Below are positions 1 to 8,162 of a DNA stretch of 64,000 nt, piece by piece (the first letter of the stretch is position 1; every line of letters starts with the position of its first letter). Both the position numbers and the translations under genes were made by a program. The notes below the pieces were generated by a model that saw nothing but the letters and a program-made list of their open reading frames with translations, did not search any database and was not told the origin of the DNA. Source of the DNA: an uncultured Chitinophaga sp. (GTDB taxonomy: Bacteria > Bacteroidota > Bacteroidia > Chitinophagales > Chitinophagaceae); the NCBI RefSeq assembly GCF_946479755.1, contig NZ_CAMLHC010000008.1, positions 186,001 through 250,000 of the forward strand, in the 5' to 3' direction.

Positions 1-1003
1 GCAGCTGCCGGAATTCCTGTACCATGCTCACGCGGCGGACGAAGTTGATATTGGCATCTTTTGGAACAGACATCGTGGCTTTCATCACCGCGTAGGTGGT
101 GTCATGCACCCAGATATCGCCGATGAAAGTGTTCTCCCCTTTTCGTTTAGGCGTGAAATTAAGTTTGATGAACCGCTGACTGCTGATGTATTGCGTGTCA
201 GCTATTTTATAGTCGTAGTAAAAGGCGCCGTTGTGGTGGATGGGGCTGACGAACTGCTTGTCAAATACCGGGATGAAATTATTGTAAACGTTGATATTCT
301 GGTACATGCCGCCAAGGAACTTCGTCACGCTTTCGTTGTCGATGCCGGATGTGCGGGCGGCTTTGATGATTTCTTTTGTTTTGCGGGGATTGGACTGAAA
401 ATAATAATCCGACAGCGATTCCGTCAGGAAGATGGGTAAAAACGGTTTGTCTTCCGAGGTGCTGTCGATATTATTAAGGATGAAGGCGAAGGGTTTGGTG
501 AACCGGTTTTTGGACAGTTTTTCCTTGTTCAGGTTTTTCATGTCCAGTTCCAGTTTGTTGTATACTTCGTATTTATAGTTGTCCAGCCGGTTGTAGTTAT
601 TTTCCGGTTTATGTTTGACGATCTGTTTGAGGAGGATCAGGGCGAAGTTAACGTTGGCTTTGATTTCGTATGTTTTCAGGGATACGTCGGAGCGGGTGAC
701 TTCAAAGTTGATGGTCTGTTCTTTTAGTGCCCGGTCGACCGGCATTTTAAGAATGGTATATCCCATTACCCTGACCAGTAGCGAATCTGACGGGATAACA
801 TTTAACTCAAATAAAAACTTTCCTTCAGCGTTGCTAACCATACCGGTCTGCGTGCCATCAAACTGAAGGGTAGCGAAGGGGATGATTTCCTGTGAGTGCG
901 CATCTCTCACTGTTCCACTGACCTTATATTGCTGCGCCTTCAATTCCGTACACCAAACGCTTATGCCTATTAGGACTGCTATAATTCTTTTCCAACCAAA
1001 CAT
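1..1003 (-). CDS. DUF5686 / carboxypeptidase-regulatory-like outer membrane protein, N-terminal part
   Basis: Seen: reading the complement from an ATG at 1003 gives an open frame of 334 codons that runs off the left edge, so the gene is truncated by the window and not broken. It begins with a signal peptide (hydrophobic IIAVLIGISVW, cleavage near LKAQ). A CarboxypepD_reg-like beta-sandwich follows at about residues 25-105 (VSGTVRD, PFATLQFDG, EGKFLFEL, VRVMGYTIL). The rest (about 110-334) has the YNRLDNYKYEVYNK, ESLSDYYF and NFTPKRKGENTFIGDIWV patterns of DUF5686. Known of the family: exported Bacteroidota proteins whose missing C-terminal part usually forms an outer-membrane barrel; the substrate is unknown. 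It is divergent from the membrane protein gene at 1140. The family call is firm; the function is open. Confidence 0.85.
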   Translation of the reverse strand, partial: MFGWKRIIAVLIGISVWCTELKAQQYKVSGTVRDAHSQEIIPFATLQFDGTQTGMVSNAEGKFLFELNVIPSDSLLVRVMGYTILKMPVDRALKEQTINFEVTRSDVSLKTYEIKANVNFALILLKQIVKHKPENNYNRLDNYKYEVYNKLELDMKNLNKEKLSKNRFTKPFAFILNNIDSTSEDKPFLPIFLTESLSDYYFQSNPRKTKEIIKAARTSGIDNESVTKFLGGMYQNINVYNNFIPVFDKQFVSPIHHNGAFYYDYKIADTQYISSQRFIKLNFTPKRKGENTFIGDIWVHDTTYAVMKATMSVPKDANINFVRRVSMVQEFRQL

Positions 1004-1088
1004 ATCTGACAACAATATTAGAGTATTTAACGCTAATCTGTATAGTTGCTTACCTGAAGGTAACGCAGTTATGACGAAAAAAATATAT

Positions 1089-1118
1089 TTTGAATTAACA
1101 GAAATTATTTTAGCTTTG
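1089..1118 (+). promoter_or_regulatory. Bacteroidota-type promoter of the 1140 operon
   Basis: TTTG at 1089-1092 and TAGCTTTG at 1111-1118 are separated by 18 bases. This fits the TTTG / TAnnTTTG sigma-ABfr consensus. It lies 22 bases before the ATG at 1140, which supports that ATG over the longer upstream reading frame. Confidence 0.6.
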
Positions 1119-1135
1119 TATTGCAAAGTGCTTTT
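1114..1135 (+). promoter_or_regulatory. Putative operator, copy 1 (CTTTG-N5-CAAAGTGCTTTT)
   Basis: CTTTG TATTG CAAAG is an inverted repeat overlapping the -7 box, followed by TGCTTTT. The 12-mer CAAAGTGCTTTT and the dyad recur at the creD promoter (2105-2126). AAAG-TG-CTTT within it is a second small dyad. Inference: binding site of the winged-helix regulator encoded at 1790. Confidence 0.5.
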
Positions 1136-1139
1136 CACT

Positions 1140-1784
1140 ATGACGGAAGATCAACAACATCTGCAGACGTTAACGGACATCAAGCGTATCATGGAGCGCA
1201 GCAGCCGGTTTATTTCGCTGAGCGGGCTGAGTGGCGTGTCTGCGGGACTGTGCGCCCTGGTGGGCGCCTGGCTGGCGCGTGTTTGGCTGGTGGCTTATTA
1301 TGAGCGCTGGGACAGCACCGGTGTGTACAGTGATGCGGATTATGCTGATCTGAAGTTTAAGTTGATCGTAACAGCGCTGGTGGTGATGGTGGCGGCGGTA
1401 AGCGGAGGCCTTTTCTTCACCTGGCGGAGGGCAAGGCGGAACAACCTGCCCATATGGGATGTGACCACCCGCAAGGTGCTGATCAACCTTTGTATCCCGC
1501 TGGCGGCAGGCGGCGCTTTTGCAGCCGGACTGTTATACAATCACATGGAAGCGCTGGTAGCTCCCACCTGCCTGGTGTTTTATGGCCTGGCGCTGGTAAA
1601 CGCCAGTAAGTACACGCTGCCGGAATTACGTTACCTGGGCGTCCTGGAAGTCCTGCTGGGCATCGCCAACCTTTTTCTTTTGCGTAAAGGACTTTATTTT
1701 TGGGCAGCAGGGTTTGGTGCACTGCACATTATTTATGGTATTGCCATGTGGTTGAAATATGAGAGAAAGGGAAGCATTCAATAA
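1140..1784 (+). CDS. Small integral membrane protein, partner of a winged-helix regulator
   Basis: A 214-residue protein of unknown function. After a short soluble N-terminus (MTEDQQHLQTLTDIKRIMERSSRF) it shows about six hydrophobic segments (FISLSGLSGVSAGLCALVGA, LIVTALVVMVAAVSGGLFF, VLINLCIPLAAGGAFAAGLL, LVAPTCLVFYGLALV, LRYLGVLEVLLGIANLFLL, FWAAGFGALHIIYGIAMWL). The frame is open upstream to about 882. I choose the ATG at 1140 because the promoter box ends at 1118 and a coding start farther up would overlap the neighbouring divergent gene. The regulator gene begins 5 bases after its stop, so the two are probably co-transcribed. Inference: it may sense or transmit an envelope signal to that regulator. 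No residue in it points to enzyme activity. Confidence 0.75.
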   Translation: MTEDQQHLQTLTDIKRIMERSSRFISLSGLSGVSAGLCALVGAWLARVWLVAYYERWDSTGVYSDADYADLKFKLIVTALVVMVAAVSGGLFFTWRRARRNNLPIWDVTTRKVLINLCIPLAAGGAFAAGLLYNHMEALVAPTCLVFYGLALVNASKYTLPELRYLGVLEVLLGIANLFLLRKGLYFWAAGFGALHIIYGIAMWLKYERKGSIQ

Positions 1785-1789
1785 TTAGC

Positions 1790-2086
1790 ATGAATCCGAT
1801 CGGTAATTTAAACAAGATATTTGAGAGCCGCATCCGACTGGGTGTAATGAGTGTCTTAATGGTAAATAACGAGGTCAATTTTAATGACCTTAAACAGATG
1901 CTGGAGGTAACCGACGGCAATCTGGCTTCCCACCTCAATACGCTGGAAGAAAATGGCTATATCAAAGTATACAAGGGGTTTATTGGCCGTAAAACCAATA
2001 CTACCTACGCTATTACCGCTGCCGGCGAAAAAGCGTTTAAAGGCCACCTGGTGGCCCTCGAACATATGATCAAATTCACGAAATAA
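1790..2086 (+). CDS. Winged-helix transcriptional regulator (HTH_34 / MarR-ArsR-like)
   Basis: A 98-residue single-domain regulator. The order helix - helix-turn-helix - wing is visible: IFESRIRLGVMSVLMVN, NFNDLKQMLEVTDGNLASHLNTLEENGYI, then the wing KVYKGFIGRKTNTTYAITAAGEKAF and a closing helix. The recognition helix is around TDGNLASHLNTLEE. Known of the family: small dimeric regulators found widely in Bacteroidota beside membrane protein genes, including creD. It lies 5 bases downstream of a membrane protein gene and 54 bases upstream of creD. The same dyad sits in front of both transcription units, so autoregulation together with control of creD is likely (inference). No cysteine or metal site is evident, so the signal is unknown. 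Confidence 0.85.
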   Translation: MNPIGNLNKIFESRIRLGVMSVLMVNNEVNFNDLKQMLEVTDGNLASHLNTLEENGYIKVYKGFIGRKTNTTYAITAAGEKAFKGHLVALEHMIKFTK

Positions 2087-2104
2087 ATTTTTTTTGCCTT
2101 TTTA

Positions 2105-2126
2105 CTTTGAATCACAAAGTGCTTTT
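2105..2126 (+). promoter_or_regulatory. Putative operator, copy 2, upstream of creD
   Basis: CTTTG AATCA CAAAG followed by TGCTTTT, the same layout as 1114-1135, 15 bases before the creD ATG. TTACTTTG (2102-2109) could serve as the -7 box. The position over the promoter suggests repression by the regulator at 1790. Confidence 0.5.
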
Positions 2127-2140
2127 AAAAAAATAAAACC

Positions 2141-3466
2141 ATGGAAGTTCCTGAAAACAACCTCAACCCTTCTTTCTTTAGCCGTTATGCCTACGCCTTT
2201 AAGGCGATAGTGATCTTCATTATGGTCATCGTACTGCTGGTACCTACCGCCATGATCATGGACGTTATCCGCGAACGCCAGGACCGCCAGGCCTCCGCCG
2301 TGGAGGAAGTCAGCAGCCGCTGGGGATACGAACAGCATATCACCGGCCCCATATTGGCCATTCCCTATACCGATGCCGGTTCTGCCAATAGTACCTACGT
2401 ATACCTGTTGCCGGAACAATTAAAAATCAATGGAGAATTGTTGCCCCAAAAACTTAAAAGAGGCATCTTCAGCGTGGCCGTCTACGACGCCAAAATGCAG
2501 CTGAGCGGTACCTTCAGCCCCACCGCCCTCTACAAATCAGGCGTACCGCCATCCGCACTGAAATGGGACCAGGCATCCATTATCATGGGCATCACCGACC
2601 TGCGTGGCATAGACAACCAGGTTAAAATGGTCTGGAACGGAAAAACATTTCCTTTCAGCCCCGGCGTGGTCAATACTGACCTGTTCAAAAGCGGGATACA
2701 GTCCCCGGTATCGCTGGCCTCCGGCGATACCGCGGCCCTCGCGGGCAGCTTCACCGTGGAAGTAGGGGTGAAAGGCTCCGGCAGGATCAGCTTCTCCCCC
2801 GTTGGTAAAACCACCACGGTACACACCAGCTCCAGCTGGCCCGACCCCAGCTTCGACGGCGCCTTCCCGCCGAAAGACCGCCGCGTGGACGCTAAAGGCT
2901 TCAGCGCCTCCTGGGAAATACAGGACCTGAACCGCGAATACCCCCAGAGCTGGGCCGGCAACAAATACGATATCCACAGTGCTGACTTCGGCATCAAATT
3001 CTTTATGCCCGCTGAAAGCTACCAGCAGTCCATCAGAGCGGTGAAATACGCCATCCTCGTGATAGGGCTCACCTTTATCATCTTCTATTTTATCGAACTC
3101 TCCCAACGCCGCGCCATTCATCCATTGCAATACGCCCTCGTAGGCCTTGCCCTCTGTATTTTTTATACCCTGCTGATATCCATATCAGAACAGCTTAACT
3201 TTGCATTGGCCTACCTGATCGCCAGCGGACTGACCATTGCCCTGATAACCCTGTATGTGGCCAGCGCCTATAAAAACAGCCGTATCGCCGCAGGCATCGG
3301 TGGTACCTTGCTGCTGTTGTACGGTTTTATCTATGTGATTATCAGCGCGGAAGACCAGGCCCTCCTGATGGGAAGCATCGGACTCTTCCTCACACTGGCC
3401 GCTATCATGTATTTCAGCAGAACGATCAAATGGGACAAATTATCTGAGAAATCAACAGTACAATAA
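2141..3466 (+). CDS. creD: CreD-family inner membrane protein
   Basis: A 441-residue protein matching the CreD family in length and layout. One N-terminal membrane helix (AIVIFIMVIVLLVPTAMIM) is followed by the family motif RQDRQASAVEEVSSRWG and GPILAIPY, and a long periplasmic beta-rich domain (about 65-300). About five C-terminal helices follow (about 303-425, beginning VKYAILVIGLTFIIFYFIELS, the CreD signature next to HPLQYALVGLALCIFYTLL). Known: in Gammaproteobacteria creD belongs to the CreBC regulon and affects envelope integrity and beta-lactam or colicin responses. Bacteroidota homologues usually sit beside a small winged-helix regulator, as here. It probably forms a unit with dgkA, which begins 3 bases after its stop. 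Family call strong; physiological role inferred. Confidence 0.92.
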   Translation: MEVPENNLNPSFFSRYAYAFKAIVIFIMVIVLLVPTAMIMDVIRERQDRQASAVEEVSSRWGYEQHITGPILAIPYTDAGSANSTYVYLLPEQLKINGELLPQKLKRGIFSVAVYDAKMQLSGTFSPTALYKSGVPPSALKWDQASIIMGITDLRGIDNQVKMVWNGKTFPFSPGVVNTDLFKSGIQSPVSLASGDTAALAGSFTVEVGVKGSGRISFSPVGKTTTVHTSSSWPDPSFDGAFPPKDRRVDAKGFSASWEIQDLNREYPQSWAGNKYDIHSADFGIKFFMPAESYQQSIRAVKYAILVIGLTFIIFYFIELSQRRAIHPLQYALVGLALCIFYTLLISISEQLNFALAYLIASGLTIALITLYVASAYKNSRIAAGIGGTLLLLYGFIYVIISAEDQALLMGSIGLFLTLAAIMYFSRTIKWDKLSEKSTVQ

Positions 3467-3469
3467 AAT

Positions 3470-3835
3470 ATGAAGAAAGATTCTTATTTCAGCAGACGGT
3501 TGGCCAGTTTCGGATATGCTTTCAGCGGTATTGCGGCTTTTCTTCGCAGTGAACCCCATGCCCGCATCCACCTGGCAGCGACAATCGTAGTAACGGCAGC
3601 CGGCTGCTGGTATAAGCTCTCCAGGATGGAATGGATCTTGCTAATCATCACCATCGCGATGGTCTGGATAACAGAAATGCTGAACACCGTCGTCGAAAAA
3701 ATCATGGACCACCTGTCGCCCGACTATCATCCACGTGTAAAGTGGATCAAAGACGTGGCGGCAGGCGCCGTGCTTGTAACCGCCATCGCCGCCGCCGGCA
3801 TCGGCGCACTGATATTTATCCCCCATATCCTGTAA
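3470..3835 (+). CDS. dgkA: Diacylglycerol/undecaprenol kinase family protein
   Basis: A 121-residue membrane kinase of the DgkA family, which phosphorylates diacylglycerol or, in many bacteria, undecaprenol to recycle the lipid carrier of wall synthesis. Seen: SFGYAFSGIAAFLRSEPHARIHLAA at the amphipathic N-terminus, three hydrophobic helices, and the active-site stretch EMLNTVVEKIMD (E-x2-NT-x2-E), then KDVAAGAVLV, where the family has K-D-x-A-A-x-A-V. The length is normal for the Gram-positive/Bacteroidota type. It starts 3 bases after creD and is followed 31 bases later by the DUF1361 gene, so it is likely in the same envelope operon. Which lipid is phosphorylated cannot be told from sequence. 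Confidence 0.92.
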   Translation: MKKDSYFSRRLASFGYAFSGIAAFLRSEPHARIHLAATIVVTAAGCWYKLSRMEWILLIITIAMVWITEMLNTVVEKIMDHLSPDYHPRVKWIKDVAAGAVLVTAIAAAGIGALIFIPHIL

Positions 3836-3866
3836 CCGGTTATTCATCATTAAAACATCAGAAACC

Positions 3867-4538
3867 ATGCGACTGAAAGGCATCTTCCGTTTGATCCGGC
3901 AGCGAATCGCGAAAAACCAACAAACATATACGCTGTACTTCTCTATCTTATTCAGCCTGGCACTCTTGTGCTATCGCGTATACCATTCCGGTACCTACCT
4001 GCGCGTATCGCTGGTATGGAACCTCTTCCTGGCATACGTGCCCTTTGCCATCACCCGCTGGATGGAAAAACATCCCGCTGAAACCAGCAACCGGCTTACC
4101 TGGTACAGCTGCTTCGTGGCCTGGCTCCTGTTCATCCCCAACGCGCCCTATATCCTCACGGACCTGTTCCACCTTTTCGAAGGCGGCGTTCCCCTCTGGT
4201 TTGAACTGTTCCTCATCTTCTCCTTTGCCTGGAACGGCATGATGCTAGGTTACATGTCTATCCGCAGCATGGAGCACCTCTGGCGCGCCCGCCACACCCG
4301 CTGGCCGGCATGGCTGTTCTCTATCCCGGTCATGTTCCTCTGCGGCATGGGCGTATACATCGGTCGCTACCTCCGCTACAACAGCTGGGATGTGGTGAAA
4401 GATCCACTGACACTCCTCGGCGATATGAGAGACATCGTGTTGCATCCGGTGGAAAACCGCAGCGCATGGGCCTTCACCGTCTGCATGGGTATTTTCCTCA
4501 GCCTCATGTATCCACTGTTCCGGAAACAATCCACCTGA
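3867..4538 (+). CDS. DUF1361 integral membrane protein
   Basis: A 223-residue polytopic membrane protein of the DUF1361 family. Diagnostic are LVWNLFLAYVPFAI, FVAWLLFIPNAPYILTDLFHL, FAWNGMMLGYMSI and GVYIGRYLRYNSWDV, with about six membrane helices and clusters of aromatic residues facing the bilayer. The function of this family is unknown; conserved N, P and Y residues in IPNAPY and GRYLRYNSWD suggest a binding or catalytic site in the membrane. It is the last gene of the run beginning with creD and ends 47 bases before a 23-bp terminator stem. Confidence 0.85.
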   Translation: MRLKGIFRLIRQRIAKNQQTYTLYFSILFSLALLCYRVYHSGTYLRVSLVWNLFLAYVPFAITRWMEKHPAETSNRLTWYSCFVAWLLFIPNAPYILTDLFHLFEGGVPLWFELFLIFSFAWNGMMLGYMSIRSMEHLWRARHTRWPAWLFSIPVMFLCGMGVYIGRYLRYNSWDVVKDPLTLLGDMRDIVLHPVENRSAWAFTVCMGIFLSLMYPLFRKQST

Positions 4539-4543
4539 TCATC

Positions 4544-4692
4544 ATTTTGAGATTTGGGACTTCGGAGATCATAACAACGAATTGCCATAAAAGAAACGAC
4601 CGAAGCGATGTTTAGTCGCTTCGGTCGTTTCTTTTATGCTTTATTGATCCCCGAAATTCCGAAATCAAAAAATTTCAAAATCGTAAATCAAA
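4544..4692. repeat. AT-rich dyad repeat flanking a terminator, copy A
   Basis: The left arm starts ATTTTGAGATTTGGGAC (4544-4560). The right arm ATCAAAAAATTTCAAAAT (4664-4681) is continued by CGTAAATCAAA. The right arm is almost identical to the right arm at 16326-16343, which is also followed by GTAAATCAAA. The 23-bp terminator stem lies between the two arms. The right arm ends inside the last codons of the minus-strand gene at 4688. Confidence 0.5.
4586..4638. terminator. Bidirectional terminator, 23-bp perfect stem
   Basis: Arms 4586-4608 and 4616-4638 are perfectly complementary with a 7-base loop (TGTTTAG). A-rich and T-rich ends allow termination on both strands. It separates the DUF1361 gene from the convergent gene ending at 4688. 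Confidence 0.85.
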
Positions 4693-7600
4693 AATCCACG
4701 CCCATACCAAAATACCAGATCGGGCTGCCGCGGAAGAACGCTACCATCGGCCAACCGGCATCTACACGGAGGAAGTAGCCGGCAATGGTGGTACGGGCGC
4801 CGAAGCCATAACCACCGATAAACGGACCAAGGAAGCCTTCCTTGATACGGGTGGTCACCACACCGTTGTCGTCGTTGTAGTTGGTGTAATTGGCGTCTTT
4901 AAAGCTCAGCTTCTCATTCCACGCAGTACCGATATCCATGAAGGTGGTCACCTGGAAATTGCGCAGGAAAGCGGAGTTGATGGGCTTCTCTATGAAAGTG
5001 GCGAATACCGGCAGGCGTAATTCTGTATTCAGCAGCATCACGTTGTTACCGTTCTTCGCGTTCTGTTTGTAACCACGCAGGTTCTCTGCAAGCGTCTGGA
5101 AGGCGTAATTGGCGCTCATATTCACCGGCGTATTGGCATTGATCTGCGGGTTCAGCCAGTTGTCGATACCACCGAGGTAGTACAGCAGTTTACGCGTGCC
5201 CCAGGACATATCCAGCGAGAAACGGGTAGCCCAGATGAAGTTGCGGTAGATCTTCTCGTAGTGCCTGATGTCAACACCCATATTATAAGTGAAACGTCCG
5301 CCGGTAGCAGGCGCATTCGGATTGAATATCTCATTCAGGCCGCCGTTGGTCAGCTGGGAGTTGATTTCTCCGTAAACTTTATAACGGGTACCGTTCCAGA
5401 TGTTGATAGCCGGGTTGATGGTATTGTCATACACATACTCCAGGCGTCCCAGCGCATAACTTTCAGTGTAATTTGGGTCCAGCAGCGATGGCTTTTCCAC
5501 AGCCTGGGGCACCAGCTTGTCGGTACGGTAGCCCACAGACAGGCGGATGCTCCGTACCTGGTCGAACGGATAACGGGCTTCTACCTGGTACAGGTTGGTG
5601 ATGAATTTGGCCGGCGCCCTGTACTGCCCCACCTGCGGATTGTTGATGATCACGTCGCTGCTCTTGTCCACTTTACGGTAGTAGGTGAACTTGTAATCGA
5701 AGCGTTTCTTCAGGTAATTGGCCGTGAAGAAATACTCAGATCCCTGCAGGGAAGACGGGATACGGAAACCACCGTTGAACTTCAGGTCTTCAAACAGATC
5801 GCTGACGCCTATACGGATTAAACCATTCACCGGGTCGGTCAGACGGATAGGGCCGGACGGCGGACCGGTAAACGGCTGGTATTTGTTGATCAGGATAGAG
5901 TTGTCCAGTTGCAACACCAGGTAATCGGAGGCGAACTTGAACTTATACGGGAACAGTTTGGCTTTTTTCAGCACCGGCTCTTCCCTTTTCTTTTCAAACA
6001 GGCCCGGTACGGAGGAAGACGGTGTAGCGCCGATATTATTGCGGCTGGTAGTAGTATCTACCGGTTCGTTGCTGAATTCGTTCTGGAAAAAGTTGGTATG
6101 GGTTGACGTGTCTTTAGGCGCCTGCTCATTATAGGTGGGCAAGCCCAGGCGGAGGCTGTCGGCATGCATTTCCGCCCTGCGGAAGTTGGTCGGCCTGGCG
6201 GTGATGTTCCTTTTCTTGAGCACATTGGTGTCTACCTTCAGTTTCATCAACCGTTTGATACCGGCGTAACCTACCACTTCGGATACCTCTCCCTGTTCGC
6301 CGGTGATGCGGGATTCCTGTATACCATACGGATAGTTGGATATCGGGAAGGTGTAAGTAGAGTCCATGGTGATGGCCACTGCCTGTACGGAATCGGGGGC
6401 GGTAGTGCCGTAGGCGGCGAGGGCAGAATCCAGTTCTTCTTTCTCCGGGTTGTGCAGGATCTCTGAGCCTACAAAGAAGAGGGAGTCCACGCCGGCGCTT
6501 TTGGATTTGAAGAAGCCGGCATAACGGTTACGGATACCGTTAGCGTCTGATACGAAGGTGAAGTGGGTGGTGTTGTACTGCATCGGCAGCCTGGCATCGC
6601 CGTACTTCAGGTCGGTAAGCTGGGTGATCTGCTTTTCGCTGCTTTTGTTCCAGTTGTCCACCATGAAGATGTTGAACGGCCGGTTAGGCAGGGTGGTATC
6701 GCTGCCTCTTCCTTTAGGCACGGGCCTGTTGGAGGAGTAGATAATACCGCTTTTACCCGGGAAAGCAGCGAAAGACGGGTCCAGATCGTCGTATACGTCG
6801 TTGGTGATCTGGTCTGTTTTGGAATTGCTGATGCTATAGGTGAAGATGTCGGTATGTCCGTTTTTGATGGCAGACAGCAGGAGGGTGTTTTCCTGTACCG
6901 GCATGTATTTGAAGTCCACCACGCGGTCAAACTGCGGGAGGTCCTGACGTAGGGTCGTTTTCGTGATGAGATCGTAGACCATCAGTTTGGTCTTGCCTTC
7001 GTGCTCATATACAACGGCAAGGCGGTTGCCTTTGGTGTTCCAGGCCATCAGCGGGTAGTTCGGGTCTACCTGGTTGGCGAGCTGCATCACACCGCTGCGC
7101 AGGAGCACTTTCGGTTTGTTCCAGCCCAGTTGTATCTGTACGCGGTAGACGCCTTTTTTGAATTCTACCACGGCATAGGAGTTGTTTTTAGGATTGGGGT
7201 TGAAGCGATAGTAGTCGGATTTACCGATTTCCTGTGCCACAATGGTGCGGCCTTTGGCCGATGTTCTCCGCCTGCGGTTATCTTCGGCAAAACGTTTCTG
7301 GTAAAAGACAAAGAAGTCCTGGGTGGCTTTTTTGGGAGTTTGGTTAAGTACCTGCTCAAAGCCTTTTTTCAGGCCCCTGTTGATGCGGGTGATATACATC
7401 AGGTAAGGCACGGCGTCTTTACCGTATTTGCTTTCCACATAGTACCAGAAGCCCTGGCCCGCCAGCAGCGGTTTATCGTAGGCCAGCTGGTTGAAGCTGT
7501 TGTATTTGCCGGACAGCAGCACGGATTTCAGCTCCTCGTCCAGTTTAGCGTTCCAGTTTTCAGCAGCGTAGGCAATAAAGCCGTCGGTAAACCATTTGGG

Positions 7601-8104
7601 AAAATCTATCAGGGCGGCGTTACCGGCAAATTCACCGATATCTTCCCCGAAGAGGAGGGTTTCCAGCAAAATGCGGGCTATCCCCTGCCGGATCTGCCGG
7701 TGAAGGTTTTCATGGTTACCATCAAAATAAACGATCATTTTATTACCTACCAGCTTTGTCACGCCCCCGGTGTTCTGCCAGTCCACGCCAATACCGATAT
7801 TGGACTGTTTCATCTCCCCGAAGCTGTTATAGACCACAATATTGATGCGCTGTCGGGGATTGGATTCCATGAACTGCTCTATTCCGGGCAATTCCTTTTC
7901 GGCTACCTGGGTCACATACTTGCCCAGTTCCAGCCCGTTCTGGCTGAAATAGGTGTTGAAATGCCGGCTTTGATAGTATCTCCACTTAAAATTCTTGAAC
8001 TGAACGCGATTTTGGCCGAATTCAACTGTATTGGTCTGGGCTTGAGTAACAATTGTTCCAAGTAATAGGGCACCGAATAATAACCTGGTAATAAATCTGT
8101 TCAT
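4688..8104 (-). CDS. Exported protein: degenerate peptidase-like domain, TolB-like propeller, Omp85-like barrel
   Basis: A 1138-residue protein with a signal peptide (LLFGALLLGTIVTQAQ). Residues about 30-270 resemble the peptidase-MA-like gluzincin fold: FPKWFTDGFIAYAAENWN is the typical downstream motif, but the HExxH helix reads HRQIRQGIARILLE, so zinc catalysis is probably lost. Residues about 290-560 contain TolB/PD40-type blades (PNYPLMAWNTKGNRLAVVYE, DLDPSFAAFPGKSGIIYSSN). A low-complexity linker leads to a C-terminal barrel (about 730-1138) with ENLRGYKQN, LNTELRLPVF and GYGFGARTTIAGYFLRVD, as in Omp85/surface-antigen barrels, ending in F as outer-membrane proteins do. Such proteins are often annotated TolB. 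Substrate and role are unknown; an outer-membrane assembly or translocation function is inference only. It is monocistronic and divergent from the hydrolase at 8163. Confidence 0.8.
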   Translation of the reverse strand: MNRFITRLLFGALLLGTIVTQAQTNTVEFGQNRVQFKNFKWRYYQSRHFNTYFSQNGLELGKYVTQVAEKELPGIEQFMESNPRQRINIVVYNSFGEMKQSNIGIGVDWQNTGGVTKLVGNKMIVYFDGNHENLHRQIRQGIARILLETLLFGEDIGEFAGNAALIDFPKWFTDGFIAYAAENWNAKLDEELKSVLLSGKYNSFNQLAYDKPLLAGQGFWYYVESKYGKDAVPYLMYITRINRGLKKGFEQVLNQTPKKATQDFFVFYQKRFAEDNRRRRTSAKGRTIVAQEIGKSDYYRFNPNPKNNSYAVVEFKKGVYRVQIQLGWNKPKVLLRSGVMQLANQVDPNYPLMAWNTKGNRLAVVYEHEGKTKLMVYDLITKTTLRQDLPQFDRVVDFKYMPVQENTLLLSAIKNGHTDIFTYSISNSKTDQITNDVYDDLDPSFAAFPGKSGIIYSSNRPVPKGRGSDTTLPNRPFNIFMVDNWNKSSEKQITQLTDLKYGDARLPMQYNTTHFTFVSDANGIRNRYAGFFKSKSAGVDSLFFVGSEILHNPEKEELDSALAAYGTTAPDSVQAVAITMDSTYTFPISNYPYGIQESRITGEQGEVSEVVGYAGIKRLMKLKVDTNVLKKRNITARPTNFRRAEMHADSLRLGLPTYNEQAPKDTSTHTNFFQNEFSNEPVDTTTSRNNIGATPSSSVPGLFEKKREEPVLKKAKLFPYKFKFASDYLVLQLDNSILINKYQPFTGPPSGPIRLTDPVNGLIRIGVSDLFEDLKFNGGFRIPSSLQGSEYFFTANYLKKRFDYKFTYYRKVDKSSDVIINNPQVGQYRAPAKFITNLYQVEARYPFDQVRSIRLSVGYRTDKLVPQAVEKPSLLDPNYTESYALGRLEYVYDNTINPAINIWNGTRYKVYGEINSQLTNGGLNEIFNPNAPATGGRFTYNMGVDIRHYEKIYRNFIWATRFSLDMSWGTRKLLYYLGGIDNWLNPQINANTPVNMSANYAFQTLAENLRGYKQNAKNGNNVMLLNTELRLPVFATFIEKPINSAFLRNFQVTTFMDIGTAWNEKLSFKDANYTNYNDDNGVVTTRIKEGFLGPFIGGYGFGARTTIAGYFLRVDAGWPMVAFFRGSPIWYFGMGVDF

Positions 8105-8162
8105 ACAGAAAGTATTGATAATATTGTGATCTGTTTTAAAATTAGCTAAAAATCAGGTAACA

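Noticed and set aside
7001..8065. Long plus-strand open frame (354 codons) opposite the TolB/Omp85-like gene
   Set aside because: Antisense shadow of a well-supported gene; the translation has no family pattern, no promoter and no start context.
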